DNA of 64,000 nt from Desulfarculus baarsii DSM 2075. GTDB taxonomy: Bacteria > Desulfobacterota > Desulfarculia > Desulfarculales > Desulfarculaceae. Under the pieces are notes generated by a model that searched no databases, was not told where the DNA came from, and saw only the letters and a program-made list of their open reading frames with translations. The DNA lies in NCBI RefSeq assembly GCF_000143965.1, contig NC_014365.1, positions 2,445,501 to 2,509,500 of the forward strand, read 5' to 3'. Each line of letters starts with the position of its first letter. Position 1 is the first letter of the stretch. This document shows positions 16,254 through 24,846 of the stretch, in pieces. Made by a program: the position numbers and the translations under genes.

Positions 16254-17177
16254 CTAGAGCTGCGGCCGGGGCAGGAGCCCGGCGCCGTCAATGATCTCGC
16301 GGGCGCGGTGCTCCCACTCGATGGCCATGACGTGCACGCCGGCCACGCCGGGCATTTCGCGCAGTTGGCCGATGGCCTCGATGCAGATGCGAATGCCCTC
16401 GGCGGCCTGGTCTTTTTTGTCCACGCCCTGCATGCGCTTGATCAGGGCCTCGGGCACGTCCATGCCCGGCACGAACTTGGCCATGTACTTGGCCATGCCC
16501 ACTGATTTAAGCGGCGTGACCCCGCCCAGGATGAAGCATTTTTCGTGCAGGCCCCGGTCCACGGCCCGCTTCATGTATTCGCGGAATTTATCCATATTAT
16601 AGATGCACTGGGTCTGGACGAAATCCGCGCCGGCCTTGATCTTGTTGGCCAGGCGTGAGACGCGGAAAGCGAAGGGATCGCCAAAGGGGTTGACCGCCGC
16701 GCCGATGAAAATCTCGGGCGCGCCTTCCAACTCCTTGTCGTTCAAGAATTTTTTCTCGTCGCGCATCTTCTTGAACGTGGCCAGCAGTTGCACGGAGTCC
16801 AGGTCGTGGACGTTTTTGGCCTCGGGGTGATCGCCAAAGCGCTGGTGGTCGCCCGACAGGCACAGCACGTTTTTGATGCCCAGGGCCGTGGCCCCCAGGA
16901 TGTTGGCCATCAGGCCCAGGCGGTTGGCGTCACGGCAGACCATTTGCAGGTTGGGCTCCAGTCCCTGGTCCAGGATCAGCTTGCAGGCGGCCCACGAGGC
17001 CATGCGCACCACGGCGGTCTGGTTGTCGGTGATGTTGACCGAATCCACCGCGCCCAGCAGATGGGCGGCTTTTTTGCGCACTTCATCGGCGTGGTTGCCC
17101 CGGGGCGGCCCCAGCTCTCCGGTCACCGCGAAATGGCCGGCCCTGAGCACTTTTTCCAGATTGCTGCCCGCTTTCAT
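16254..17177 (-). CDS. metF: Methylenetetrahydrofolate reductase (MetF)
   Basis: A 307-aa TIM-barrel flavoprotein that reduces 5,10-methylene-THF to 5-methyl-THF. Family segments are clear: VTGELGPPRGN near the N-terminus (catalytic Glu), VDSVNITDNQTAVVRMASWAA, NVLCLSGDHQRFGDHP, GAAVNPFGDPFAFRVSRLANKIKAGADFVQTQCIYNMD and FILGGVTPLKSVGMAKYM. It overlaps metV by four bases (ATGA), the standard metVF pairing of acetogens and other Wood-Ljungdahl organisms, where MetF and MetV form a complex that takes reductant from HdrA- or Rnf-type partners. The hdrA-like gene is immediately upstream in the same operon. Confidence 0.96.
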   Translation of the reverse strand: MKAGSNLEKVLRAGHFAVTGELGPPRGNHADEVRKKAAHLLGAVDSVNITDNQTAVVRMASWAACKLILDQGLEPNLQMVCRDANRLGLMANILGATALGIKNVLCLSGDHQRFGDHPEAKNVHDLDSVQLLATFKKMRDEKKFLNDKELEGAPEIFIGAAVNPFGDPFAFRVSRLANKIKAGADFVQTQCIYNMDKFREYMKRAVDRGLHEKCFILGGVTPLKSVGMAKYMAKFVPGMDVPEALIKRMQGVDKKDQAAEGIRICIEAIGQLREMPGVAGVHVMAIEWEHRAREIIDGAGLLPRPQL

Positions 17178-17848
17178 AGCTTGAGGTCCTCCCTGATCCG
17201 CCGACGCGGCCCACCGTCACGGGCGGTGATCCAGTTTTTCACCGGCCAGACCCGCTCCAACTCCTCGGCCCGGCCCATGCGTTCCATTTTTTCGACGATC
17301 AGATGCCAAACGCAGTCCACCTCCGGGCCGATCTCGCACTTGCCGCCGGCCGAACCACCGCAGGGGCCGTTCATGAGGCTTTTGCTGCAACGGGCGATGG
17401 GGCAGAGCCCACCGAAGTGATGCACCAGGCAGTCGCCGCACGATTGACAGCGCTCCGACCACATGCCGTGGGCCAGCGCGCCGCCGATGAATGTGGTGTT
17501 TATGCCCGGAAACACCGGCGCTTTGGGGTAGCGTTCGCTGACGAACTGGGGCCCCACCCCGCAGGCGATGGAAATGATGGCGTCGTAGCCCTCGGCCACG
17601 TCGGCCAGTTCCTCGATGTATTCAGGATCGCACTGGCGCTCCAGGGTTCTTTCGTCCACCGTCGGGGCCAGGCCGCGCTTTTTGCGGGCGATGCGCAGGG
17701 CCGTGGCCAAGACGCCCACCTCCTTTTCGCCGCCGACGTTGCACACCGTCACGCAGCCCCTACAGCCCAGCACCAAGACCTTGGGCCGCCCCTCGATCAT
17801 TCGCAGAATCTCTTCCAGCGGTTTCGCGTCGCCTACGATCATATCCAA
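17174..17848 (-). CDS. metV: MetV, methylenetetrahydrofolate reductase zinc/iron-sulfur subunit
   Basis: A 224-aa member of the MTHFR C-terminal (MetV) family. It has an N-terminal CRGCVTVC, a central AIISIACGVGPQFVSERYP, and a Cys cluster CQSCGDCLVHHFGGLCPIARCSKSLMNGPCGG, which carry iron-sulfur and zinc. In acetogens MetV receives electrons and passes them to MetF's FMN. The gene overlaps metF by four bases and follows the HdrA fusion by 45 bases. Confidence 0.93.
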   Translation of the reverse strand: MDMIVGDAKPLEEILRMIEGRPKVLVLGCRGCVTVCNVGGEKEVGVLATALRIARKKRGLAPTVDERTLERQCDPEYIEELADVAEGYDAIISIACGVGPQFVSERYPKAPVFPGINTTFIGGALAHGMWSERCQSCGDCLVHHFGGLCPIARCSKSLMNGPCGGSAGGKCEIGPEVDCVWHLIVEKMERMGRAEELERVWPVKNWITARDGGPRRRIREDLKL

Positions 17849-17893
17849 ACCACCTTCCCGGCTCTGGTCGAACCCGTGACGCGGCGGGCGGGG

Positions 17894-20800
17894 TCAGCCC
17901 ATGGCCGCCATTTCCTTGGCCAAAATCTGCGCGTCGGTATAGTGTTGCAAGGTGATGGCCTTGCCCGGACACTCGGCCGCGCAGGCCCCGCAACCATAAC
18001 AAGAAGCCACCTCGATATAGGCCGCGCCGTCCTTGATCTTGGGCACGCCGTAGGGGCAGGTGCGCACGCAGGTCAGGCAGACGGCGCACTTGGCCGGATC
18101 GACGGTCGCCACCACGCCGCCGACGCGGATGGCCTTGCGGGCCAGGACGGTCAGGGCCCGGCCCACGGCGGCCTCGGCCTGGGCGATGGCCTCGTCGATG
18201 GGCTTGGGATAGTGGGCCAGGCCGGCGATGTAGAGCCCCTCGCTGGCCAGGTCCACCGGGCGCAGCTTCATGTGGGCCTCGAGGAAAAAGCCCTCGCCTT
18301 GCAGCGGGGCCTTGAACACCTCGGCCAAGGGGCCCACGGCGTTGGGCGCGATGGCCGAGGCCAGCACCAGGCGGTCCACCTCCAGCTCCACCGGCCGGCC
18401 CAGGACGTGATCGCGGGCGCTGATGGCCAGCTTGTCGCCGCGCTGTTCGACCAGGGGCTTGTGCTCCAGATCGTAGCGGATGAACAGCACGCCAAGTTCC
18501 CTGGCCCGGCGATAGAGATCCTCGCGCACGCCGTAGGTGCGGATATCGCGGTAGAACACATAGACCTGGGCCGTGGGGTTTTGCTCCTTGATGGCCACGG
18601 CGCTTTCCATGGAGTGCGTGCAGCACAGCCGGCTGCAATAGGGCCGCGCCGGCTCGCGCGAGCCCACGCACTGGATAAAGGCCACCGCCGCGAGCTTGCT
18701 CGCCAGTTTGGGCTCGCCCTTGAGGCTGGCGTCCCACTCCAGGGAGGTCAGCACCTGGTCGCTTTGGCCATAAAGATATTCCTCGGGCCTGGTCTCGCGG
18801 CCGCCGGTGGCCATGATGGCCACGCCGAAGTCGATGGGCGTCTGGCGGCCGGCCGAATCGCCGATGGCCCCCTTGAAGTTGCCCACGAAGCCCTTGCAGG
18901 CGCTGACCTGGCTTTCCAGGTGCAGGGTGATGTTGGGGCTGTTGTGGACCTTGGCGATGAGGTCTTCCAGATAGGGCTTGATGGGCTCGCCCTTCCAGGT
19001 GACCAGCAAATGATGGGCGTTGCCGCCAAGTTGCGATGTTTTTTCGACAAGATGCACCGGATAGCCCGCCTCGGCCAGGCTGAGGGCGGCCGTCATCCCG
19101 GTCACGCCGCCGCCGACCACCAGCGCCGCCTTGGTCAGGGGCAGCTCCACCTGATGCAGCGGCCGGGTCAGGGCGGCCTTGGCCACGGCCATGCGCACCA
19201 GATCCTTGGCCTTGTCGGTGGCCTTTTGAGGCTCTTGCTGGTGCACCCACGAGTCTTGATCGCGGATGTTGGCCATTTCGAAGAGATATTTGTTCAGGCC
19301 CACCTCGCGGATGGTTTCCTGGAACAGGGCCTCGTGGGTGCGCGGCGAGCAGGAAGCCACCACCACCCGGTTGAGGTTGTGCTCCTTGATGATCTGCTTG
19401 ATCTTGTTCTGGGTGTCTTGCGAGCAGGTGAAGAGATTGTCGTCGACAAAGGCCACGTGGGGCAGCGTGGCGGCGTATTGGCGCACGCCGGGCACATCGA
19501 CCACGCCGCCGATGTTGATGCCGCAGTTGCAGACAAACACGCCGATGCGCGGCTCCTGGTCGTCGATATCCAGCTCGGCCGGATATTGCAGCTCCTTGGT
19601 CAGCGTGCCACGGGCCTCGGCCAGGCCCTTGACCGAGGCTCGCGCCGCCGCCGAGGCCTCCATAACCGCCTGGGGGATGTCCTTGGGCCCGGCGAAACAG
19701 CCGCAGGCGTAGACGCCCGGCTGGCTGGTGCCCACCGGCAGGAAGGAGCTGGTGTCGCTGAAGTTGTAATGGGTCAGCTCCACGCCCAGGCGCTGGGCCA
19801 GCTCCACGGCCTCGGCGCCGGTTTGCAGGCCCACGCTCAGCACCACGATGTCGAAAAGCTCGCGCTTGGGGTTGCCGTCCTCGTCGACGTATTCGATGGA
19901 GAGCATGCCCTCCTCGGCCGGATCGACGCTGTGGGCCCGGCAGCGGATGAAGCGCACGCCGTGCTCCTGGCGGGCGCGGTCGTAGTATTTCTCGAAATCC
20001 TTGCCGTGGGTGCGCATGTCCATGTAAAAAATGGCCGTGTCCAGCTCGCCAGGGGAGTGCTCCTTGGCGATGACCGCCTCCTTGATGGCGTACATGCAGC
20101 ACACCGCCGAGCAATAGCCGTTGTCGCAGTGGTTGATATCGCGGGAGCCCACGCACTGCAACCAGGCGATTTTCTTGGGCTCAACGCCGTCGCTGGGCCG
20201 CTGGAGATGGCCCTGGTAGGGCCCCGAGGCGCTCAGCACCCGCTCGAACTCCATGGCCGTGACCACGTTGGGGTGGCGGCTGTAGGAATATATGTCGAAC
20301 TGGCGGGGGTCGTAGGCGTCGAAGCCCGGGGCCAGGATGACGCTGCCCACATTGAGGTTCAGCTCATGGGGCAGTTGATCGTGGGCCGGGGCCTTGGCCT
20401 GGCAGGCCTCCACGCACTGGTAGCAATCGCAGCAAACGGCGCAGTTGAGACAGCGCTCGCCCTCGGCCTGGCCTTGCTCGGGGCTCAGGCCCAGCTCGAA
20501 CTCGACGAAATCGCCCTTGCGCTCGGCGGCCGGCCGCAGGGGCATCACCGGGCGGGCGGCCTTGGCCAGGTCGTCCGGGATGGGGTTGTGGCGTGGCTTG
20601 TCGCCCAGCTCCAGCTTGCTCCGGCCGTGGGCCAGGTCTTGGCCATCGAGCAGACGCGTGATGCTGATGGCCGCCTCCCTGCCGGCGGCCACCGCGCCGA
20701 TGGCGATCCACGGCCCGCTGACCGCGTCGCCGCCGGCGAAAACGCCGGGCCGGCTGGTGGCCATGGTGATGGGATCGGCCTTGATTGTGCCGCGCGGCGT

Positions 20801-22327
20801 CAGCTCCACGCCCGAGTTCTGGCCCAGAAACTCCAGGTTGGGCCGCTGGCCGATGGCCGTGACGACCAGGTCGGCGTCGATGTCGCTGGTCTGGCTTTCG
20901 TCGTATTGCGGCGCAAAACGGCGGTTTTCGTCGAAAACCCGCGTGACTTTTCTGAGCGTCAGGCCCAGCAGCTCGCCTTGCGGGCCGCGCCGCACGGCGG
21001 CCACGCCCTGGCGGTGGATGAACTCCACGCCCTCTTCCAGGGCCTCGTGGCGCTCCCAGGGGCTGGCCGGCTGTTCCTCGGCCGACTCCAGCATGATCAT
21101 GCGCACCCGCTTGGCCCCGCGCCGCAGGGCCGTGCGCGCGCAGTCCACGGCCACGTCGCCGCCGCCGATGACCACCACGTCCGCACCGTCTGGCGGGTTT
21201 TGCCCCAGGGCCGCAAGCCGCAGATAGTCCAGCGCCGAAATGACTTGCGGGCCATCCTCGCCCGGCGCGCGCAGGGCAAAGCTGGCCGTGGCCCCCACGC
21301 CCAGAAACACCGCCCGAAAACCTTCGCGGCCCAGCAGGTCGTCGATGCCAAGCTCCGGGCCCAGGGGCGCGTTGAGCCTGATCTCCACGCCCATGTCGGC
21401 GATATTGTCGATTTCGCGCTGCAAAACGGCTTGGGGCAGGCGATACTCCGGCACGCCCACGGCCAGCGCGCCGCCGGCCACGGGCAGGGCCTCGAAGATC
21501 ACCGAGCGCACCCCGGCCCGCGCCAGGTGATAGGCGCAGGCCAGGCCAGCCGGCCCGGCCCCCACGATGGCCACCTTTTCCTCGCGCCAGGCCGCCTCGG
21601 GCTGGGCCACGTTCTCCACGCCGACCACGTCGGCCGCCAAGCGCTTGAGGTCGCGGATGGCGATGGCCTCATCCACCTCCAGCCGGCGACAGACGCTCTC
21701 GCACGGGTGCGGACAGACCCGGCCGATGGCCCCCGGCAAGGGCAGATCCTTCATGATGATGGCCAGGGCCTCGGCGAACTTGCCCTGCTTGGCCATCTGC
21801 ACGTAGCCCTGCACGTTGAGGTTGGCCGGACAGCTGACCTTGCAGGGCGCGGCGTCGAGCTTGGTGATGGAGTAGGCGTTGGGATAAGCCTGGGCATAGC
21901 GCTTGTAGATGGCCTTGCGTTGGCCCAACTCCTGATCGAACTCGTTGGGCACGCTGACCGGACAGACCTTGACGCAATCGCCGCAGGCCGTGCAGCTCTC
22001 CGAGGCGACAAAACGCGGGTTTTGCTCCACCCGCGCCACGAAATCGCCCGGCTTGCCGCTCAGCCCCAGAACCTGGGCGCAGGTGATTATCTCGATGTTA
22101 AGGTGCCGGCCGCACTCGACCAGCTTTGGCGAGACAATGCACATGGCGCAATCGTTGGTTGGAAACGTCTTGTCCAACTGGGCCATGCGCCCGCCGATGG
22201 CCGGCGACTTCTCGACCAAATAGACGTAATACCCGCTGTTGGCCAGGTCCAGCGACGCCTGAACGCCGGCGATGCCCGCGCCGACGACCATCACCGCCCC
22301 GACCTTTTTGTTTTCTCCGCTGGCCAT
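17894..22327 (-). CDS. Giant HdrA-type flavoprotein fused to a GltD-like NAD(P)H module
   Basis: A 1477-aa soluble electron-transfer protein. Residues 1-80 are an HdrA-type FAD start (VVGAGIAGVQASLDLANSG) with Cys in CAMCIVSPKLVECGRH. Residues 110-125 bind [4Fe-4S] (CTACGDCVKVCPVS). From about residue 155 it is GltD-like: PCKVSCPANLNVQGYVQ, then GRVCPHPCESVCRR and an FAD/NAD(P) domain KVAIVGAGPAGLACAYHLA. A second HdrA half follows (CDNGYCSAVCCMYAIKEA, GVFVCNCGINIGGVV, VVASCSPRTHEAL, VVGGGVTGMTAALSLAEAG), and the C-terminus has two more clusters (CAVCLTCVRTCPYG, CYGCGACAAECPGKA). It precedes metVF by 45 bp. Together they could bifurcate electrons from NAD(P)H to methylene-THF and ferredoxin; this is inference. 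GGGGAGG precedes the ATG. Confidence 0.9.
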   Translation of the reverse strand: MASGENKKVGAVMVVGAGIAGVQASLDLANSGYYVYLVEKSPAIGGRMAQLDKTFPTNDCAMCIVSPKLVECGRHLNIEIITCAQVLGLSGKPGDFVARVEQNPRFVASESCTACGDCVKVCPVSVPNEFDQELGQRKAIYKRYAQAYPNAYSITKLDAAPCKVSCPANLNVQGYVQMAKQGKFAEALAIIMKDLPLPGAIGRVCPHPCESVCRRLEVDEAIAIRDLKRLAADVVGVENVAQPEAAWREEKVAIVGAGPAGLACAYHLARAGVRSVIFEALPVAGGALAVGVPEYRLPQAVLQREIDNIADMGVEIRLNAPLGPELGIDDLLGREGFRAVFLGVGATASFALRAPGEDGPQVISALDYLRLAALGQNPPDGADVVVIGGGDVAVDCARTALRRGAKRVRMIMLESAEEQPASPWERHEALEEGVEFIHRQGVAAVRRGPQGELLGLTLRKVTRVFDENRRFAPQYDESQTSDIDADLVVTAIGQRPNLEFLGQNSGVELTPRGTIKADPITMATSRPGVFAGGDAVSGPWIAIGAVAAGREAAISITRLLDGQDLAHGRSKLELGDKPRHNPIPDDLAKAARPVMPLRPAAERKGDFVEFELGLSPEQGQAEGERCLNCAVCCDCYQCVEACQAKAPAHDQLPHELNLNVGSVILAPGFDAYDPRQFDIYSYSRHPNVVTAMEFERVLSASGPYQGHLQRPSDGVEPKKIAWLQCVGSRDINHCDNGYCSAVCCMYAIKEAVIAKEHSPGELDTAIFYMDMRTHGKDFEKYYDRARQEHGVRFIRCRAHSVDPAEEGMLSIEYVDEDGNPKRELFDIVVLSVGLQTGAEAVELAQRLGVELTHYNFSDTSSFLPVGTSQPGVYACGCFAGPKDIPQAVMEASAAARASVKGLAEARGTLTKELQYPAELDIDDQEPRIGVFVCNCGINIGGVVDVPGVRQYAATLPHVAFVDDNLFTCSQDTQNKIKQIIKEHNLNRVVVASCSPRTHEALFQETIREVGLNKYLFEMANIRDQDSWVHQQEPQKATDKAKDLVRMAVAKAALTRPLHQVELPLTKAALVVGGGVTGMTAALSLAEAGYPVHLVEKTSQLGGNAHHLLVTWKGEPIKPYLEDLIAKVHNSPNITLHLESQVSACKGFVGNFKGAIGDSAGRQTPIDFGVAIMATGGRETRPEEYLYGQSDQVLTSLEWDASLKGEPKLASKLAAVAFIQCVGSREPARPYCSRLCCTHSMESAVAIKEQNPTAQVYVFYRDIRTYGVREDLYRRARELGVLFIRYDLEHKPLVEQRGDKLAISARDHVLGRPVELEVDRLVLASAIAPNAVGPLAEVFKAPLQGEGFFLEAHMKLRPVDLASEGLYIAGLAHYPKPIDEAIAQAEAAVGRALTVLARKAIRVGGVVATVDPAKCAVCLTCVRTCPYGVPKIKDGAAYIEVASCYGCGACAAECPGKAITLQHYTDAQILAKEMAAMG

Positions 22328-22719
22328 AAACCGCCTCCCCGTGGCAAAGGCCGACGCGCGCCTGGCGCGGCGCGGCGTCGGGGTTTGGACCCAAGCGCCG
22401 TAGCGGCTTTCGCGTGGGCAGGCCCACGGGAAGTGGAGTAAAACTACGATTGATTACTATATCCGTGGGCATTTATATGATTCACCATACAACAAAACGC
22501 CGCGTCTTTGAAAGTTTTCCCATCAATATACTGTTATTAATTTATGATTCCAGGCGCTTACAAGAGAACAAGCGGTGGAGCAAGCGGAAATGATTATAAA
22601 TTCCGGCCGTAAAGGGCCAACGAAAAAGGCCGGCCGCCATTGCTGGCGACCGGCCTGGCGCGCTTGTCGCGCGCCGTCGCAAGCCCAAGCAGCCTCGGGC
22701 TCGCGACGGCGGATGGTCT
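22328..22719. other. Intergenic region with AT-rich promoter zone for the hdrA-metVF operon
   Basis: About 390 bp between the formate-THF ligase stop and the HdrA start. Positions 22440-22600 are distinctly AT-rich and are the likely promoter for the leftward hdrA-metV-metF operon, although no convincing -35/-10 pair stands out. 22623-22657 is a terminator for the upstream gene. 22340-22435 is GC-rich with self-complementary segments in the hdrA leader; no known riboswitch was recognised. Confidence 0.5.
22623..22657 (-). terminator. Rho-independent terminator of formate-THF ligase gene
   Basis: On the minus strand AGGCCGGTCGCCA pairs with TGGCGGCCGGCCT across a GCAA loop and is followed by TTTTTCG. 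It lies 63 bases after the fhs stop. Confidence 0.9.
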
Positions 22720-24492
22720 TTAGAAGATGCCCTTGACCTTGCCGCTGTCGGTGTCGACGTCGATGCGGCGGAAGGCCGGGTTGGAGCCGGAGCCGGGCAT
22801 CAGGCTGATGGTGCCGGCCACGGGCACGACGAAGCCGGCGCCGCCGTAGGTCAGGATATCGCGGATGTACAGGCGCCAATTCTTGGGCACGCCCTTGAGG
22901 TTGGGGTTGTCGGACAGCGACAGGTGGGTCTTGACCATGCAAGTGCCCAGCTTGGACAGCTCGGGGTCGGCCTCGATCTTCTTGGCCTTGGCCTCGGCCT
23001 CGGGGCTGTAGTCCACGCCGTCGGCGCCGTAGACCTGCTTGGCGATCAGGTCGAGACGCTGACGCAGCGGGGTCTCCAGCTCGTAGAGCAGCTTGAACTG
23101 GTTCTCTTCTTCGCAAGCGTCCTTGACGGCCTCGGCGAACTCGATGGCGCCCTCGCCACCCTTTTCCCAGTGACGGCTGACGGCGACGCGGGCGCCGGCG
23201 GCCTCGCACAGCCGCTTGACGGCCGCGATCTCATTGGGGGTGTCGGTGTAGAAGCTGTTGACGCACACCACGGGGTTGATGCCGGCGCTCTTGACGGTGG
23301 CGATGTGGTGCAGCAGGTTGGCGCAACCCTTCTCGACCCACTCGACGTTCTCGCCCTGGTACTCTTTGGGCATGGGCTTGCCGGGCACCGGAATCGGCGC
23401 GCCGCCGTGGCACTTCAGGGCGCGGATGGTGGCGACCACGACCGCGCAATGGGGCTTGAGGCCCGAGTAGCGGCACTTCAGGTTCCAGAACTTCTCGAAG
23501 CCGATGTCGGCGCCGAAGCCGGACTCGGTGACGTGGTAGTCGCTGAGCTTGAGGGCGCAACGGTCGGCCAGGATCGAGCTCTGGCCGATGGCGATGTTGG
23601 CGAAGGGGCCGGCGTGCACGAAGACCGGCTGGCCCTCGATGGTCTGCAGCAGGTTGGGGTTGAGGGCCTCGTTCATCCAGGCGGTCATGGCGCCGGCGAC
23701 TTCGAGATCCTCGGTGGTGATGGGTTTGCCGGCGCGGTCATAGGCCACGACGATCTTGCCCATGCGCTCGCGCATGTCCTTGAGATCCTTGGCCACGGCC
23801 AGAATGGCCATGACTTCCGACGACACGGCGATGCCAAAACGCGACTGCATCAGGAAACCATCGCGGCGGCCGCCCAGGCCCATGACGATGTTGCGCAGGC
23901 CCTGGCAGCAGAAGTCGATGATCCAGCCCATCTCGATGTTGGTGGGATCGATGTTGAGGCGCTTCATGCCAGACAGGCGCTCGAGCTGCTCGTCGTTGTA
24001 GTTGCGCTCGTGCTGCAGGCGGGTGTTCAGGGCCACCATGGCCAGGTTGTGGGCGTTCATGATGGCGTTGATGTCGCCGGTCAGGCCCAACGAGAACGGG
24101 GTCAGCGGCACGCACTGGGCCAAACCGCCACCGGCGGCCGAGCCCTTGATGTTCATGGTCGGGCCGCCGGAAGGCTGACGGATGGCGGCGGTGACCTTCA
24201 GGCCCAGCTTGCCCATGCCCTCGACCAAACCCATGGTCGAGGTGGACTTGCCCTCGCCCAGCGGCGTGGGGGTGATGGCGGTCACGTCGATGTACTTGCC
24301 GTCGGGGCGATCCTTGAGGCGCTCAAGAACCTTCTTGTAGTCGACCTTGGCCACGTAATGGCCGTGGGGCAGCAGCTCTTCCTCGGTCAGGCCCAGATCG
24401 TCGGCGATCTTTTTGATGGGCTGCATGAACTCTTCGGCGGCCTCGGCAATCACGTAATCGGGATTTTTAGTGGGATCGGGCAGCTTAGGCAT
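22720..24492 (-). CDS. fhs: Formate-tetrahydrofolate ligase
   Basis: A 590-aa ATP-dependent enzyme that makes 10-formyl-THF from formate, the first step of the Wood-Ljungdahl methyl branch after formate dehydrogenase. The P-loop is [17 protein letters not shown], followed by the family segments [38 protein letters not shown] and [18 protein letters not shown]. The start at 24492 has GGGAGG eight bases upstream; a longer in-frame start at 24519 gives an unconserved N-terminus. The gene is flanked by terminators on both sides, so it is monocistronic. Its full-length size and intact motifs leave little doubt. The location next to metVF and HdrA makes a C1 cluster. Confidence 0.98.
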   Translation of the reverse strand: MPKLPDPTKNPDYVIAEAAEEFMQPIKKIADDLGLTEEELLPHGHYVAKVDYKKVLERLKDRPDGKYIDVTAITPTPLGEGKSTSTMGLVEGMGKLGLKVTAAIRQPSGGPTMNIKGSAAGGGLAQCVPLTPFSLGLTGDINAIMNAHNLAMVALNTRLQHERNYNDEQLERLSGMKRLNIDPTNIEMGWIIDFCCQGLRNIVMGLGGRRDGFLMQSRFGIAVSSEVMAILAVAKDLKDMRERMGKIVVAYDRAGKPITTEDLEVAGAMTAWMNEALNPNLLQTIEGQPVFVHAGPFANIAIGQSSILADRCALKLSDYHVTESGFGADIGFEKFWNLKCRYSGLKPHCAVVVATIRALKCHGGAPIPVPGKPMPKEYQGENVEWVEKGCANLLHHIATVKSAGINPVVCVNSFYTDTPNEIAAVKRLCEAAGARVAVSRHWEKGGEGAIEFAEAVKDACEEENQFKLLYELETPLRQRLDLIAKQVYGADGVDYSPEAEAKAKKIEADPELSKLGTCMVKTHLSLSDNPNLKGVPKNWRLYIRDILTYGGAGFVVPVAGTISLMPGSGSNPAFRRIDVDTDSGKVKGIF

Positions 24493-24577
24493 TAGAACAA
24501 CCTCCCTACAGCTACACAAGAAAGCAGGCCGCCTTGGGCGAGATTCCAGCGGAGCGCCGCCGACGGCCAGAACTAAT

Positions 24578-24621
24578 GGAAGCCTGCGACGCCGCCAGCC
24601 CTTTGCCGGCGGGGGGCTTCC
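24578..24621 (-). promoter_or_regulatory. Structured 5' leader of formate-THF ligase gene
   Basis: On the minus strand GGAAGCC pairs with GGCTTCC over an inner hairpin CCGCCGGC/GGCTGGCGG, about 90 bases before the fhs start. A GC-rich self-complementary stretch continues to 24525. It could be a cis-regulatory leader, but it does not match the THF or ZTP riboswitch consensus that I know. Confidence 0.35.
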
Positions 24622-24777
24622 TATTTTGCCTAATTTTTACGTCCGGGCAATATCATGGAAATTGCAAACTCGTCAAGAGAATACGCTCACAATCTGGCCT
24701 ATTTTTTCGCCGGCCAGGCCCCACTGACCGTGCGCATATCTGTAACACATCCAAACAACGGCATTATTATTAAAAAC

Positions 24778-24823
24778 AACCGCCGTCGGCGACCGGCCAA
24801 GGCCAATCCCGCCGACGGCGGTT
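24778..24823 (-). terminator. Rho-independent terminator of RnfB-GltD-like gene
   Basis: On the minus strand a 14-base arm beginning AACCGCCGTCGGCG pairs with its complement across an 18-base loop, followed by TGTTTTTAAT. It lies 24 bases after the stop at 24847. Confidence 0.85.
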
Positions 24824-24846
24824 ATAGCGTTATCGCCGCGCGCGGC

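Noticed and set aside
17303-22441. Very long antisense open frame opposite the HdrA fusion
   Set aside because: It is a GC-rich shadow without family motifs; the minus-strand protein has clear flavin and iron-sulfur motifs. The same applies to the frame opposite qrcB.
24527-24540. ZTP riboswitch-like GCCGCC(T)TGGGC
   Set aside because: It is on the strand opposite to fhs, and the other conserved ZTP segments are missing.
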